The notes below the pieces were generated by a model, which was given only the letters and a program-made list of their open reading frames with translations, made no database searches and was not told the DNA's origin. The translations under genes were made by a program, and so were the position numbers. Shown in pieces: positions 42,873-52,176 of a stretch of DNA of 64,000 nucleotides; positions within the stretch are counted from its first letter, which is position 1; each line of letters starts with the position of its first letter. The stretch comes from DATBLQ01 sp036555325. GTDB taxonomy: Bacteria; Pseudomonadota; Alphaproteobacteria; Rhizobiales; Aestuariivirgaceae. The stretch spans positions 1 to 64,000 of the forward strand of contig DATBLQ010000019.1 of assembly GCA_036555325.1 (NCBI GenBank), in the 5' to 3' direction.

Positions 42873-44528
42873 ATGGCCGATGAGCGCCTGTGGCGGCCCG
42901 CCGACAACACCCTGTTCGACGTGGTGGTGGTGGGGTCCGGCTGCGCAGGTCTCACGGCTGCACTCACAGCTTCAGCCGCAGGCGCGAGCGTGCTGATCCT
43001 CGAGAAAAGCGGCCTTATCGGCGGTACCAGCGCCATGTCGGGCGGGGGCACCTGGATTCCATGCAACCGGCTGGCGCGTCAGGCGGGCTTGAGCGATTCC
43101 CGCGAGGATGCCTTGACCTATCTTCGCTTCGCATCGCCCGAAGGGTGGCGGGAGGTTGAGGATGCGAACTGGCAGAGCTTTGTCGATCATGCGGCAGAGA
43201 TGATCGATTTCGTCGAACGTCACAGCCCTATCAGGTATCAGCTCATTGCCGAGCCCGATCCCCAGGCTGAACAACCCGGTGGCAAGGCCTCGGGTCGAAT
43301 GATCTCTCCCTTGCCAGTATCGTTGCGGCTCTTAGGCAGGCTGAGAGGGAAACTGCGGGGTTCGACGCTGCCCCATTACTTCACCTATGAGGAGATGGTC
43401 GGGCACGATCTCTATCACGCCCCCTTGCAGACCATCATCAAGCTCGCCCCGCGGCTCATCCGCCGGTGGCTCACGGCGGAACGCGGGCAAGGATCGGCGC
43501 TGATCACAGGACTGCTTGCCGGCTGTTTCCAGCATGGCTGCAAGTTATCGTTCAACACGCGGGTGACTTCGCTGACGCTGGAGCCGCAAGGGACGATCAG
43601 CGGCGTCAGCGCGCGAGTGGGAACTAGAACGATTTCAATCTCGGCGCGGCGCGGCGTGATCCTGGCAACGGGCGGCTTCGAGTGGGACGCTCAGCTCCTC
43701 AACCGCTATTTCCCGGGCGGTGCAGAACGGATCGGAAGTCCCAGCAGCAACGAGGGAGACGGACAGAAGCTTGCGGAAAAAGCCGGCGCGAAGCTCGACC
43801 GCATGGATCAGGCGAACATCCATCCTACGCTTCCGACGGATTACGATGGCCGCCCTTCCGGGATGCCCTACACGTATCAGGCGGAGCCCCATGCGATCGT
43901 CGTCAACGGAAAGGCTCAGCGTTTCGTCAGCGAGTACGACTATAACATCGGGGAGGCTCTCGACCGGCGCGATCCCGTCACGGGGCAGCCGATCAATCTG
44001 CCGGCCTGGCTGATCGGCGATGATCGCTTCTGGAGACGTTCGCCCGTGTTCCGCCGGTATGCGGGGAACGACCCTCGCTGGGTCAAGAAAGAGAACTCAC
44101 TCAAGGCGCTGGCTAAGGCCATTGACGTTTCGGCCGAAGCGTTGAGCGCAACCGTGGAACGATGGAACGGCTTTTGCGCGGAGGGAGTCGATCATGACTT
44201 TCATCGCGGAGAAAGGCTGTGGGAGCGCTACAAGAGCAAGCGCGCCGCCGGGGCGGGTGAGACTGTATCGCTCGGCGCAATAGAGCGGGCACCGTTCATC
44301 GCGATGAGCTTCAACCGATCGATTGTCGGAACCAAGGGCGGCGCCAGGACGAATCCGAAAGGCGAGGTTTTGCGTGCGGATGGCACCGTGATCACCGGGC
44401 TCTATGCCGCCGGCAATGTGATGGCCAATCCGATCGGAACGCGCGCGGTGGGCGCCGGCACGACCATCGGCCCGTGCATGACCTGGGGCTATATCTGCGC
44501 GAAGAGCATCCTTGCTGCGAACCGGTGA
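42873..44528 (+). CDS. FAD-dependent oxidoreductase, 3-ketosteroid delta-1-dehydrogenase-like
   Basis: 551 residues. The N-terminal FAD motif is VVVVGSGCAGLTAALTASAAG, followed by LEKSGLIGGTSAMSGGGTWIP, and the C-terminal flavin loop GLYAAGNVMANPIGTRAVGAG. This arrangement is that of the fumarate reductase/KstD group of FAD_binding_2 flavoproteins. No signal peptide. It may dehydrogenate a steroid-like or alicyclic ketone, but neighbouring genes do not form a steroid pathway, so the substrate is open. Confidence 0.85.
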   Translation: MADERLWRPADNTLFDVVVVGSGCAGLTAALTASAAGASVLILEKSGLIGGTSAMSGGGTWIPCNRLARQAGLSDSREDALTYLRFASPEGWREVEDANWQSFVDHAAEMIDFVERHSPIRYQLIAEPDPQAEQPGGKASGRMISPLPVSLRLLGRLRGKLRGSTLPHYFTYEEMVGHDLYHAPLQTIIKLAPRLIRRWLTAERGQGSALITGLLAGCFQHGCKLSFNTRVTSLTLEPQGTISGVSARVGTRTISISARRGVILATGGFEWDAQLLNRYFPGGAERIGSPSSNEGDGQKLAEKAGAKLDRMDQANIHPTLPTDYDGRPSGMPYTYQAEPHAIVVNGKAQRFVSEYDYNIGEALDRRDPVTGQPINLPAWLIGDDRFWRRSPVFRRYAGNDPRWVKKENSLKALAKAIDVSAEALSATVERWNGFCAEGVDHDFHRGERLWERYKSKRAAGAGETVSLGAIERAPFIAMSFNRSIVGTKGGARTNPKGEVLRADGTVITGLYAAGNVMANPIGTRAVGAGTTIGPCMTWGYICAKSILAANR

Positions 44529-44647
44529 AGAGACACTTACCAAAGCTGTGCGAGGGAAATGAAGAAGTTTGGATATTTGTAGGGTCGCCTTGGAATTGTT
44601 GGGCGATCTCGGGCATATATCCTAGACTCTCCTTCAGGAGGCAGATC

Positions 44648-45097
44648 ATGGCGAGACCATCCGACTCAGCGCTCATCATTCCAGCTTTCACTGCGATCTA
44701 CGCGGCCCTCGACCCCTGGACGCTGCCGCTTCTGCGATTTCTTGCCGGACTGTCGATGGCCATGCACGGGTGGGTGCATGTGAACAGCGACATGAACGCC
44801 ACGGCTGCCTATTTTGCAGGGGAAGGATATGTGCCGGGCCTGTTCTGGGCGTGGGCGGTAACGCTTACCGAATTCGTTGCCGGACCCATGCTGGCGGTCG
44901 GCTTTTTGACGCGGCTCGCGGCGCTGCCGATTTTCATCTTTCTGGTGACGGCGGTTTTCTACCACATGAAAAACGGCTTCTACTGGGACCGGGGAGGCTT
45001 CGAATATCCGCTCATGTGGGCGGCGGTTGTGTTGGTGTTCCTCGCCAAAGGCGGAGGCAAGGTTTCGGTCGACAACCTGTTGGGACGGAGTTTTTAA
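44648..45097 (+). CDS. DoxX-family membrane protein
   Basis: 149 residues from the ATG at 44648, preceded by AGGAGG. Four membrane helices, with LPLLRFLAGLSMAMHGWVH at the start and GFLTRLAALPIFIFLVTAVF in the middle, as in DoxX/SURF4-like proteins. DoxX relatives often associate with redox or detoxification partners. It follows the FAD enzyme gene after 119 bases. Confidence 0.85.
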   Translation: MARPSDSALIIPAFTAIYAALDPWTLPLLRFLAGLSMAMHGWVHVNSDMNATAAYFAGEGYVPGLFWAWAVTLTEFVAGPMLAVGFLTRLAALPIFIFLVTAVFYHMKNGFYWDRGGFEYPLMWAAVVLVFLAKGGGKVSVDNLLGRSF

Positions 45098-45134
45098 GGC
45101 GGATGCGGAAGACGAGCGCGGATCATCCCGCTCT

Positions 45135-46502
45135 TCAGCGCTTCCCGACATAGGGATTTTTCGCCTGGCGCAGAGCGATGCGGACGGGTGAACCCTCGAA
45201 GCCGAAATCGTCGCGCAACCCGTTCACCAGATAGCGCGTGTAGGACATGGGCAAATCCTTGACGTTGGAACTGAAGATCACGAACGTTGGCGGCCTGGCG
45301 TTCGACTGGGTCATGTAGCGCAACTTGATGCGGCGCCCGGCGGGAGCGGGTGGCGGATGACGCGCCAACATGCCTTCAAGCCAGCGATTGAGAGCGGAAG
45401 TGGACACGCGCTTGTTCCAAGTTTCATAGGCGGAGAACACAGCGTTCATCAGCCGGTCGAGATTCTGGCCGCGCAAACCCGATACCGCAACCATTTCGAC
45501 GCCTCGAAGCTGGGGAAGCGATTCATCGAGCTGGCGCTTGAATTCCCTCAAGCGCGCGGGCTTGTGGTCGATGAGATCCCACTTGTTGAGCGCAATGACG
45601 AGCGCGCGGCCTTCCTGCTCAACGAGATCGGCAATCTGCAGATCCTGCTTTTCGAACGGCGCCTCGGCATCGACTACCAGTATGACAACCTCGGAGAATC
45701 TGATGGCTCGCAGGGCGTCGGCCACCGACAGCTTTTCCAACTTGTCCTTGATCTTGGCCTTTTTTCTCAAGCCGGCGGTGTCCCAGAGCTTTATTGCCCG
45801 GTTCGCGAAGGACCAATCGGTGGAGACCGCATCGCGCGTGATGCCTGCTTCCGGACCGGTGAGCATGCGTTCCTCGCCCAACAGCGCATTGACGAGGCTT
45901 GATTTGCCGACATTGGGCCTGCCGATGATCGCCAGGCGCAAGGGACGCACGGGGTGCTGATCTGCCTGTTCGTCCGTTTCTGCTTTCGGCTCCTCCGTGT
46001 CGTCGGCATTTTGCGACGCTGATTTGATCGCGTGATAAAGCTCGTCCAAACCTTCGCCATGTTCGGCGGAGAATGCGATGGGTACACCGAGACCCAGCTC
46101 GTAGGCTTCGAAAAGAGTATCCTTGCCGCGCCAGCCTTCGGCCTTGTTGGCGAGCAGAACAACCGGCTTTCCCTTGCGGCGCACGATGGAGGCGAAGTGA
46201 CGGTCGAGGGCGGTCACACCTTCACGCGCATCAATCATGAAAAGACAGAGATCGGCTTCTTCGATGGCGGCCTCGGTCTGCCGGCGCATGCGTCCTTCCA
46301 GGCTCGGGGAACGAGCATCATCAAGACCAGCGGTGTCGATGAGAGTGAAGGTCAAGCCACCGAGGGATCCTTCACCCGTTCGCCGGTCGCGCGTCACCCC
46401 CGGCCGATCGTCCACAAGGGCGAGCTTCCTGCCGATCAGACGATTGAAAAGCGTCGACTTGCCGACATTCGGCCGGCCCACGATCACGATCTGCAAACTC
46501 AT
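45135..46502 (-). CDS. der: GTPase Der (EngA)
   Basis: 455 residues. Two tandem GTPase domains, each with G1 GRPNVGKS (residues 8-15 and again about 195-202), DTAGL G3 motifs and NKAEG/NKWDL G4 motifs, then the KH-like C-terminal domain. It acts in 50S ribosomal subunit assembly. Downstream of bamB in the classic yfgM-bamB-der order. Confidence 0.97.
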   Translation of the reverse strand: MSLQIVIVGRPNVGKSTLFNRLIGRKLALVDDRPGVTRDRRTGEGSLGGLTFTLIDTAGLDDARSPSLEGRMRRQTEAAIEEADLCLFMIDAREGVTALDRHFASIVRRKGKPVVLLANKAEGWRGKDTLFEAYELGLGVPIAFSAEHGEGLDELYHAIKSASQNADDTEEPKAETDEQADQHPVRPLRLAIIGRPNVGKSSLVNALLGEERMLTGPEAGITRDAVSTDWSFANRAIKLWDTAGLRKKAKIKDKLEKLSVADALRAIRFSEVVILVVDAEAPFEKQDLQIADLVEQEGRALVIALNKWDLIDHKPARLREFKRQLDESLPQLRGVEMVAVSGLRGQNLDRLMNAVFSAYETWNKRVSTSALNRWLEGMLARHPPPAPAGRRIKLRYMTQSNARPPTFVIFSSNVKDLPMSYTRYLVNGLRDDFGFEGSPVRIALRQAKNPYVGKR

Positions 46503-46515
46503 TCCTCGGACTGTA

Positions 46516-47811
46516 CTATCTCATCGCAATGAGGTCACCGTCGTCGGCGAGCAGATAGATCGTTCCCGATGCTATGATCGGGGGGACGAAAATTTTGGAC
46601 TTCAGCCCGATGGTGTTGAGGACTTCGCCCGATTGGGCGGACAGCATGACGAGACTTCCTTCCGAGCTGGCAAGAATAAGTTTCCCTCCACCCATGACAG
46701 GACCTGTCCAAATTCCCTGAGGGAGATCCTTGATCCACCTTACGCCACCGGTCTTGCGGGAGATGGCGGCCACCTTGTTGCGATTGGTGACGATGAACAA
46801 ATAGTCGCCCGAAACCCACGGCGTCTGGGTGCCGGCAAGATCGCGCTGCCAGGCGCGGCTTCCGTCTTTTGCATGGAATGCCACGAAGCTGCCGGAGTGC
46901 GAAATGGCGAAGACCTGGCCGGCATCGATGACGGGACGGGCGGCGATATCGTTCAGGTTTGCAAGGGAGGAGCCGGTATCGGTCGAGGCAAGGGTGTCGG
47001 TCCACAGCGGTGAGCCATCAGACAGCCGGAAGGCAGTGACATCTCCCGACGTTTGAGGGACGACGACGACCTCCCCGTCGATGGCGGCGGAGGTGCTGGT
47101 CAGCACGGAGGCGCTCTCGCCAACACCTTGCGAGGACCAAAGCTCTGCTCCATCGGCAGTCGAGAGACAGTGAACCTGGTTGGAAACCGAAGCGAAGACC
47201 ATCTTGCCGTCGGCCACCGTGGGCGCGGCGCGCAAGGGAGACCCTATCTGCTTGCGCCAGAGGATTTGTCCCGACGCGGCATCGAGAGCCAATGCCTCGC
47301 CGAATGCACTGGTGGCGTAAACGCGAGCACCATCGGTGGCCAGACCGCCGCCAAAAGCGCCTTTGCCGTCCTTGCCTTCGGGAACCAGGGAGCGGGACCA
47401 AATCGACCCGCCGCTTTCGGCAGAGAAGGCGCGCACCGTCGCCCTGGTATCGAGGACAAAAACGCGCCCTCCAGCGATGACGGGAGTAGCGGTCAGCCTG
47501 CCGTTGCGGCTTGAACCTTCACCGGCGTGGATCGCAAAGGCACGAACGGGTTGCGGACTCAGAGCAAGATTGTGGAGAGCATTGGACGTGTTTCCGCCAG
47601 GCTGGGGCCAGCCCGGATTGGTCTGCGCTGCGGGAACGACGATCGGTTCGGCAGAAATCGCCGTGTCGGTCGGGTCCTGGCTGTTCTGCAGAACCGATTC
47701 ACGCTGACCGGGGAGAACGGTGTCATCGGCGCCGGTCAGCAGGTTTTTGGCCGCGCTGCAGCCCAGCAGAGCGACCGAGAGGAGTGAAATCATAAGCGAG
47801 TGGCGGATCAT
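46516..47811 (-). CDS. bamB: Outer membrane assembly lipoprotein BamB
   Basis: 431 residues from the ATG at 47811. The lipobox is VALLGCSA, with the lipidated Cys at about residue 18. An eight-bladed beta-propeller of PQQ-like repeats follows (GGRVFVLDTRATVRAFSAESG, DGARVYATSAFGEALALDAASG and others). It helps BamA insert outer membrane proteins. It does not bind PQQ and should not be grouped with the PQQ locus. Confidence 0.93.
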   Translation of the reverse strand: MIRHSLMISLLSVALLGCSAAKNLLTGADDTVLPGQRESVLQNSQDPTDTAISAEPIVVPAAQTNPGWPQPGGNTSNALHNLALSPQPVRAFAIHAGEGSSRNGRLTATPVIAGGRVFVLDTRATVRAFSAESGGSIWSRSLVPEGKDGKGAFGGGLATDGARVYATSAFGEALALDAASGQILWRKQIGSPLRAAPTVADGKMVFASVSNQVHCLSTADGAELWSSQGVGESASVLTSTSAAIDGEVVVVPQTSGDVTAFRLSDGSPLWTDTLASTDTGSSLANLNDIAARPVIDAGQVFAISHSGSFVAFHAKDGSRAWQRDLAGTQTPWVSGDYLFIVTNRNKVAAISRKTGGVRWIKDLPQGIWTGPVMGGGKLILASSEGSLVMLSAQSGEVLNTIGLKSKIFVPPIIASGTIYLLADDGDLIAMR

Positions 47812-47833
47812 CCAGGCATCCCTGCTCGTTCGG

Positions 47834-48520
47834 CTACTGAACAACCGGCTTTTTCGCATCCAGTCGCGGCGCCAATAAGGAAATCATCACCTGCGCCCGT
47901 TGACGAAGACCCTCGGGCGCCTCGGCATCGAGAACGACCTCATTCATGAGCCGATCAGTTTCTGTATAGTCATTGGCTCGATAGGCGGAAAGAGCGAGGA
48001 CCTCGCGTGCGTGGTTGCGCCAGATATTGTCAGGCTGGTTAAGATCGGCCACCCGCTTGACGATCTCCTCGTGCGGGGCCGTATCGACAAGTAGATAGGC
48101 TGCACGTATGCGTGCAGCCGCACGCAAGTTCGGATCGACGCTGGACGTTGCGGCGATCTCATCATACTCCTTGATCGCTTGATCCTTCTTGCCGGTGGCG
48201 GCGAGCCGGGCGGCCATGTTCAACTCGGCCAGATACTTGTAGCCCTTGTGGGAACCGGCGGCGACTTCGGCGAATTTCTTCATGGCCTCGTCTGCCTTGC
48301 CCGCGGCCGTGAGCTCGACCGCAGCAAAATAACTGCGGGCGGCCTCTTCGGCCTTTTTCAGCTGCCAGAACTGCCAAGCTTTGTAGGCGGCGACGACAGT
48401 GATCACGGCAATGCATAGGGCGAGAAACAGATTGCCCCAACGTTTCCAGAGGTCCTGGATCTTTTGGCGGCGTACCTCCTCATCCACCTCGCGGTAAAGG
48501 GAGTCATCGGACAAAGACAT
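47834..48520 (-). CDS. YfgM-like tetratricopeptide membrane protein
   Basis: 228 residues. A short cytoplasmic head, one membrane helix (LFLALCIAVITVVAAYKAWQF at about 31-51) and a periplasmic TPR-like domain. The same gene precedes bamB and der in many proteobacteria, where YfgM links the Sec translocon to periplasmic chaperones. Confidence 0.88.
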   Translation of the reverse strand: MSLSDDSLYREVDEEVRRQKIQDLWKRWGNLFLALCIAVITVVAAYKAWQFWQLKKAEEAARSYFAAVELTAAGKADEAMKKFAEVAAGSHKGYKYLAELNMAARLAATGKKDQAIKEYDEIAATSSVDPNLRAAARIRAAYLLVDTAPHEEIVKRVADLNQPDNIWRNHAREVLALSAYRANDYTETDRLMNEVVLDAEAPEGLRQRAQVMISLLAPRLDAKKPVVQ

Positions 48521-48600
48521 GGCTCTCTCGGCAGTTAATCGACATGAGCGGGTAAATCAGTGCAGCGGTGAAATCAAGGCAAAATCACGTACCCACTAGC

Positions 48601-49962
48601 CTATCGTACTTCAAACCAGGCCTGGAGACCTGAATCGAAGTGCTCTGCAACGGCGCTGGCGATCAGCCATCTGCCGGGGTTGTCGGCAATGAACATAATT
48701 TTGGCAGGTTCAAGGGGGCGAACGAGAAACGTATCGCGCCAAACGGGCTCGGTCACGGCCCGGCCAGCCACCTCGACAAGCCTTGCCGCATGGCCGTGGA
48801 TGTGCAGCACATGGCTTACGCGCGTGATGTTGTCCACGGTGATCGCCACGGTCACGCCAGGCTGAACGCGGAAGAGAGGTTCGGATGCCAGCCCGGCATT
48901 GCCATTTACGGCCCAGAAGAGTCCTCGTTCGGCAAGCTCGCTCATGCGACGGGGAACTCCTTCGTGATAGGCCCGCTGCAAGGTGCTGCCGGCACCTCCC
49001 TCGATGGTGAACGTGACATCGTGCAAGGCCGCATAGTTGAAGTAGTCGGGGAGAGGATTTGACTTCAGGGGCTTCGGCGGCGGTGCTTCGGGCAGCAGTG
49101 CGCCTTCACGCACGATTTCAGCAAGCTCGATCGTCTCCTTCGGCTCCTCAAGCGCAAGGGAAAGAGGCGAAGGCCCTGCGGGCACGAGAAGGTCCGTGCG
49201 CTGGCCGGGGAGAAGCGCCACACTTTGCGACGGCTTGGCGGCACGGACCGGTTGCCCGTCATTGGCGATCACCGATGCCGCAGCACCTGTGAGCTTGAGG
49301 TTGAGGAAACGGGCATTGGCAGCGTTGAGCATGCGCAGACGCAAGTGCTTGTTGGCCGGGGCAAACAGCATGGGACGGGCCGCGCCGTTCACGGTCAGCA
49401 GGTTGCCGATCCGGCCCTGCCCGCTTGCCGCCGAGCGTTCATGAAAAGACGCTTCGTCGAGTGCGCCCGTCGCGTTCAGCTTCCAGTCGTCGATGATCAT
49501 GGGAAGATCGTGGGTCGCTTCATCTGCGTGATCCTCATCGACGATGAGAATGCCATAGAGACCCCGCTCGCGCTGAACGGAGCTGTTCCACGTCGTGTGG
49601 TACCAAAACGTACCGGCATCGGGGGGGACAAATACGTAGTCGAAGACGGACCCCGGCTCGACCGGCGCCTGGGTCAGGGGTGTCCCGTCCATTCGATTGG
49701 GCACGCGAACCCCGTGCCAATGGATCCCGATCGGCTCATCGATCTCGTTGTAGACGCGGACCCTGAACTCCTCGCCCCGGCGGGCGTGCAGAGACGGCCC
49801 CGGCACAGTGCCGTTGAAGCCCCACAATCCTGCAGTGGAGAAAATGGGAAGCGTCGGGATCGGGCCGGCACGTAGTTCGACGGTGGCCCTAGCTAGAGCA
49901 GGACAGCTGCCCGCGCCCGCCGTAAGCAAGCCCGCCAGCACCGTGCGGCGCGACATCCACAT
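48601..49962 (-). CDS. Multicopper oxidase-like protein lacking the T1 copper Cys
   Basis: 453 residues with a Tat signal (MSRRTVLAGLLTAGAG). Three cupredoxin domains in the order of laccases and SufI/FtsP. His81 and His83 (HWHG) and His384, His387, His389 (HVLHIHGH) are kept. The second motif is HTT at 122-124 and not HxH. The C-terminal HCH motif, normally W-x-x-H-C-H, reads W-L-I-A-S-A at 432-437, so the T1 Cys is Ser436 and both flanking His are Ala. Only His441 remains. Electron transfer as in laccases is therefore not possible; a structural role as in FtsP, or a partial copper site, is inferred. Confidence 0.9.
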   Translation of the reverse strand: MWMSRRTVLAGLLTAGAGSCPALARATVELRAGPIPTLPIFSTAGLWGFNGTVPGPSLHARRGEEFRVRVYNEIDEPIGIHWHGVRVPNRMDGTPLTQAPVEPGSVFDYVFVPPDAGTFWYHTTWNSSVQRERGLYGILIVDEDHADEATHDLPMIIDDWKLNATGALDEASFHERSAASGQGRIGNLLTVNGAARPMLFAPANKHLRLRMLNAANARFLNLKLTGAAASVIANDGQPVRAAKPSQSVALLPGQRTDLLVPAGPSPLSLALEEPKETIELAEIVREGALLPEAPPPKPLKSNPLPDYFNYAALHDVTFTIEGGAGSTLQRAYHEGVPRRMSELAERGLFWAVNGNAGLASEPLFRVQPGVTVAITVDNITRVSHVLHIHGHAARLVEVAGRAVTEPVWRDTFLVRPLEPAKIMFIADNPGRWLIASAVAEHFDSGLQAWFEVR

Positions 49963-49965
49963 GGC

Positions 49966-50787
49966 TCAATCCGAGACGTCGTAGGTATTTTCCTTTGCCG
50001 GAAACGTTCTCGAACGGACTTCCTCGGCATAGGCTGCGATGGCCGACTCGATGGCCTTGCCAACCTTGCCGAACTCCTTGACGAATTTCGGCACGCGCGG
50101 GGAAAGCCCAAGCATATCCTCCATCACGAGAATCTGGCCGTCGCATTTTGCCGACGCGCCGATGCCAATTGTCGGTATCGCTACCGATCGCGTGATCTTC
50201 ACCGCCAGCGGCTCGGCAATCGCCTCGAGCACGACGGCGAAGGCTCCAGCCTCGGCGACGGCGTGAGCATCCTCTTCGATTGCCTGCCACTCAGCGCGCT
50301 TGCGCCCCTGCGTCTTGAAGCCGCCGAACATGTTGATGTACTGCGGCGTCAAGCCAATATGCGCCATGACCGGAATGCCGCGCTCGGTGAGAAAACGGAC
50401 GGTCTGCGCCATGCGCCGACCCCCTTCGATCTTCACCGCTCCACACTGGGTTTCCTTGATGACGCGGGCGGCGTTGTGAAAGGCCTGGGAGGGGCTTTCC
50501 TCATAGGACCCAAAAGGCATATCGACCACGACCAGCGCCCGCTTGGCGCCGCGCATGACGGCGCGGGCATGCATGATCATGAGCTCCAGCGGAACCGGCA
50601 AGGTGGTTTCGAAACCGTGCATGACCATGCCGAGCGAATCGCCGACCAAGATGAAATCGACATGTCGGTCGGCTATCGCGGCGGTATGTGCATGATAGGA
50701 CGTCAGCGCGACGATAGGCTCGCCCCCTTTGCGGGCAAGAATTTCAGGAGCAGTGACGCGGCTTGACGGTTTCTGGATGGTCATCAC
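49966..50787 (-). CDS. panB: 3-Methyl-2-oxobutanoate hydroxymethyltransferase PanB
   Basis: 273 residues. First step of pantothenate synthesis, using methylenetetrahydrofolate. Motifs are EPIVALTSYHAHTAAIADRH, DFILVGDSLGMVMHGFETTL, KIEGGRRMAQTV, AHIGLTPQYIN and a catalytic Glu in FAVVLEAIAEPLA. The MCO-like gene follows three bases downstream, so the two share a transcript. Confidence 0.96.
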   Translation of the reverse strand: MMTIQKPSSRVTAPEILARKGGEPIVALTSYHAHTAAIADRHVDFILVGDSLGMVMHGFETTLPVPLELMIMHARAVMRGAKRALVVVDMPFGSYEESPSQAFHNAARVIKETQCGAVKIEGGRRMAQTVRFLTERGIPVMAHIGLTPQYINMFGGFKTQGRKRAEWQAIEEDAHAVAEAGAFAVVLEAIAEPLAVKITRSVAIPTIGIGASAKCDGQILVMEDMLGLSPRVPKFVKEFGKVGKAIESAIAAYAEEVRSRTFPAKENTYDVSD

Positions 50788-50848
50788 AAAACGCCTTGCG
50801 TAGGGAAGTAGAACTAGCCGTAAACGACCGACGAAACCATAGACCGCA

Positions 50849-51406
50849 TCATCCCGTCAGAGACAAGATGGAGACGCCGGTGATCAGCGGGTGAAGCTGC
50901 GCCATGGCGGCAAAGAGAGCAATACCGCCCAAAATCGACAGGAGATCATGCCCGGGGCGGGTGTCCGGGAGGGCCGCGGACCCGGCAACGGCGAGCGCGA
51001 TCTGGGCACCGGCAATAGCGAGAGCACCGCCGAAGAGGATGATGCTGGCAAGGTCGCCCCTGACGAAGAGGTGTCCCATTGCCCAGAAGGCCAGGGCAAG
51101 CGGAAGCGGAAAACGCACGTACCTGCGAAGGCTTCCACGAAAAGCGGAAACTCCAAGAAGCAACGAGGCAATTGCAAGCGCTGCAAATGTGGCAGAGCGA
51201 CCCCAGGACGGTGGCGCGTAGACCGGTTTCAGGTGAGCCTCCCTCCAAGCGAGAATGAGGGCACCCACCAACAGCAGCGATACCAGGCCAACCAGGGGAA
51301 TAAAGAGGCGGCCCAAGGCGGATTTGAGCTTCAGACGCAAGGCCGGAGCTGAGAGCGCGACCTGAACGGAAGCCCACATCGCAACGGCGGCGGCGAGCGC
51401 AAGCAT
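50849..51406 (-). CDS. NnrU-family membrane protein (copy 2)
   Basis: 185 residues, five to six membrane helices. The block ALAFWAMGHLFVRGDLASIILFGG matches the NnrU signature also present in the upstream gene (ALWAAGHLLSNGKLASVILFGA). NnrU was first linked to nitric oxide reduction in Rhodobacter, but homologues occur without denitrification genes. None are seen here. It starts one base into the upstream gene's stop. Confidence 0.83.
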   Translation of the reverse strand: MLALAAAVAMWASVQVALSAPALRLKLKSALGRLFIPLVGLVSLLLVGALILAWREAHLKPVYAPPSWGRSATFAALAIASLLLGVSAFRGSLRRYVRFPLPLALAFWAMGHLFVRGDLASIILFGGALAIAGAQIALAVAGSAALPDTRPGHDLLSILGGIALFAAMAQLHPLITGVSILSLTG

Positions 51407-51975
51407 CAGACGAGCGGAATGTTCAATACATAAGGATGAAAGACAAAGAGGAAGAAAGCGTAGAGCACGACCCCGGCAAAGATTGAAATCGGGTCGTGGC
51501 GGGGTTTGGGAGCGAAGTTCGGAACCGTGCCACGGAGGCTGTTGATGGCAATATCAATGAGGCCGTAGAGGAGGAAGGCGCCGAACAGGATGACGCTCGC
51601 AAGCTTTCCGTTCGACAGGAGGTGGCCGGCCGCCCAAAGCGCTATTCCGATGGACATGGGATTGCGAAGCAAACGCTTCAGACGCCCCTGGTGGAGATAG
51701 ATGGCAAAACAGATCATGGCGAAGAGCACGAGGACCATGGTCACATGACGGCCCCAAACGGGGGGCCAATAGAGAATGTCCGCCGCGGCAGGACCGGCGC
51801 GGGTGCGAAAATATCCCCAGATTATGAGGGCCAAGCCCGTCACCGAGATGAGCGAATAAATTCCCTTGTAGGGCCCCTCGCCCAAGCGCCCGATGGCCGC
51901 TGTGCGCAGCGCGCGGGCATAGGAGAAGAGATGGACCCCGAAAAAGATGATAACGCCGGCAATGAGAATGCTCAT
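51406..51975 (-). CDS. NnrU-family membrane protein (copy 1)
   Basis: 189 residues, with the N-terminal HLFSYARALRTAAIGRLGEG and LLRNPMSIGIALWAAGHLLS motifs typical of NnrU/NrsF relatives. It is followed immediately by a diverged paralogue. Both are probably needed together, possibly as a heterodimer; this is inferred from the fused arrangement. Confidence 0.86.
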   Translation of the reverse strand: MSILIAGVIIFFGVHLFSYARALRTAAIGRLGEGPYKGIYSLISVTGLALIIWGYFRTRAGPAAADILYWPPVWGRHVTMVLVLFAMICFAIYLHQGRLKRLLRNPMSIGIALWAAGHLLSNGKLASVILFGAFLLYGLIDIAINSLRGTVPNFAPKPRHDPISIFAGVVLYAFFLFVFHPYVLNIPLV

Positions 51976-52176
51976 CGATTTCCTTTCCTCGATAGCGCAC
52001 CCCCTGGCATCACCTGCCGCGCGTTTCTCGGTAAAACTATTGAACGAACGGGAGAATTTCGAGGCTCGCGCATCAAAGAGAGCGTTTCAGAAGCATTAAA
52101 GTAGTTAATATTTGCCTTAAATCGGCCCCTTTCCGCAACGAGTTTGCCGCGGCATGGTCAAACAGGGGATGATTCG

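Noticed and set aside
46516..47811. PQQ-like beta-propeller as part of the PQQ locus
   Set aside because: Lipobox and the yfgM-bamB-der order identify BamB, which does not use PQQ.
48601..49962. Functional laccase or copper resistance oxidase
   Set aside because: The HCH motif with the T1 Cys is replaced by A-S-A, so the canonical reaction is not supported.
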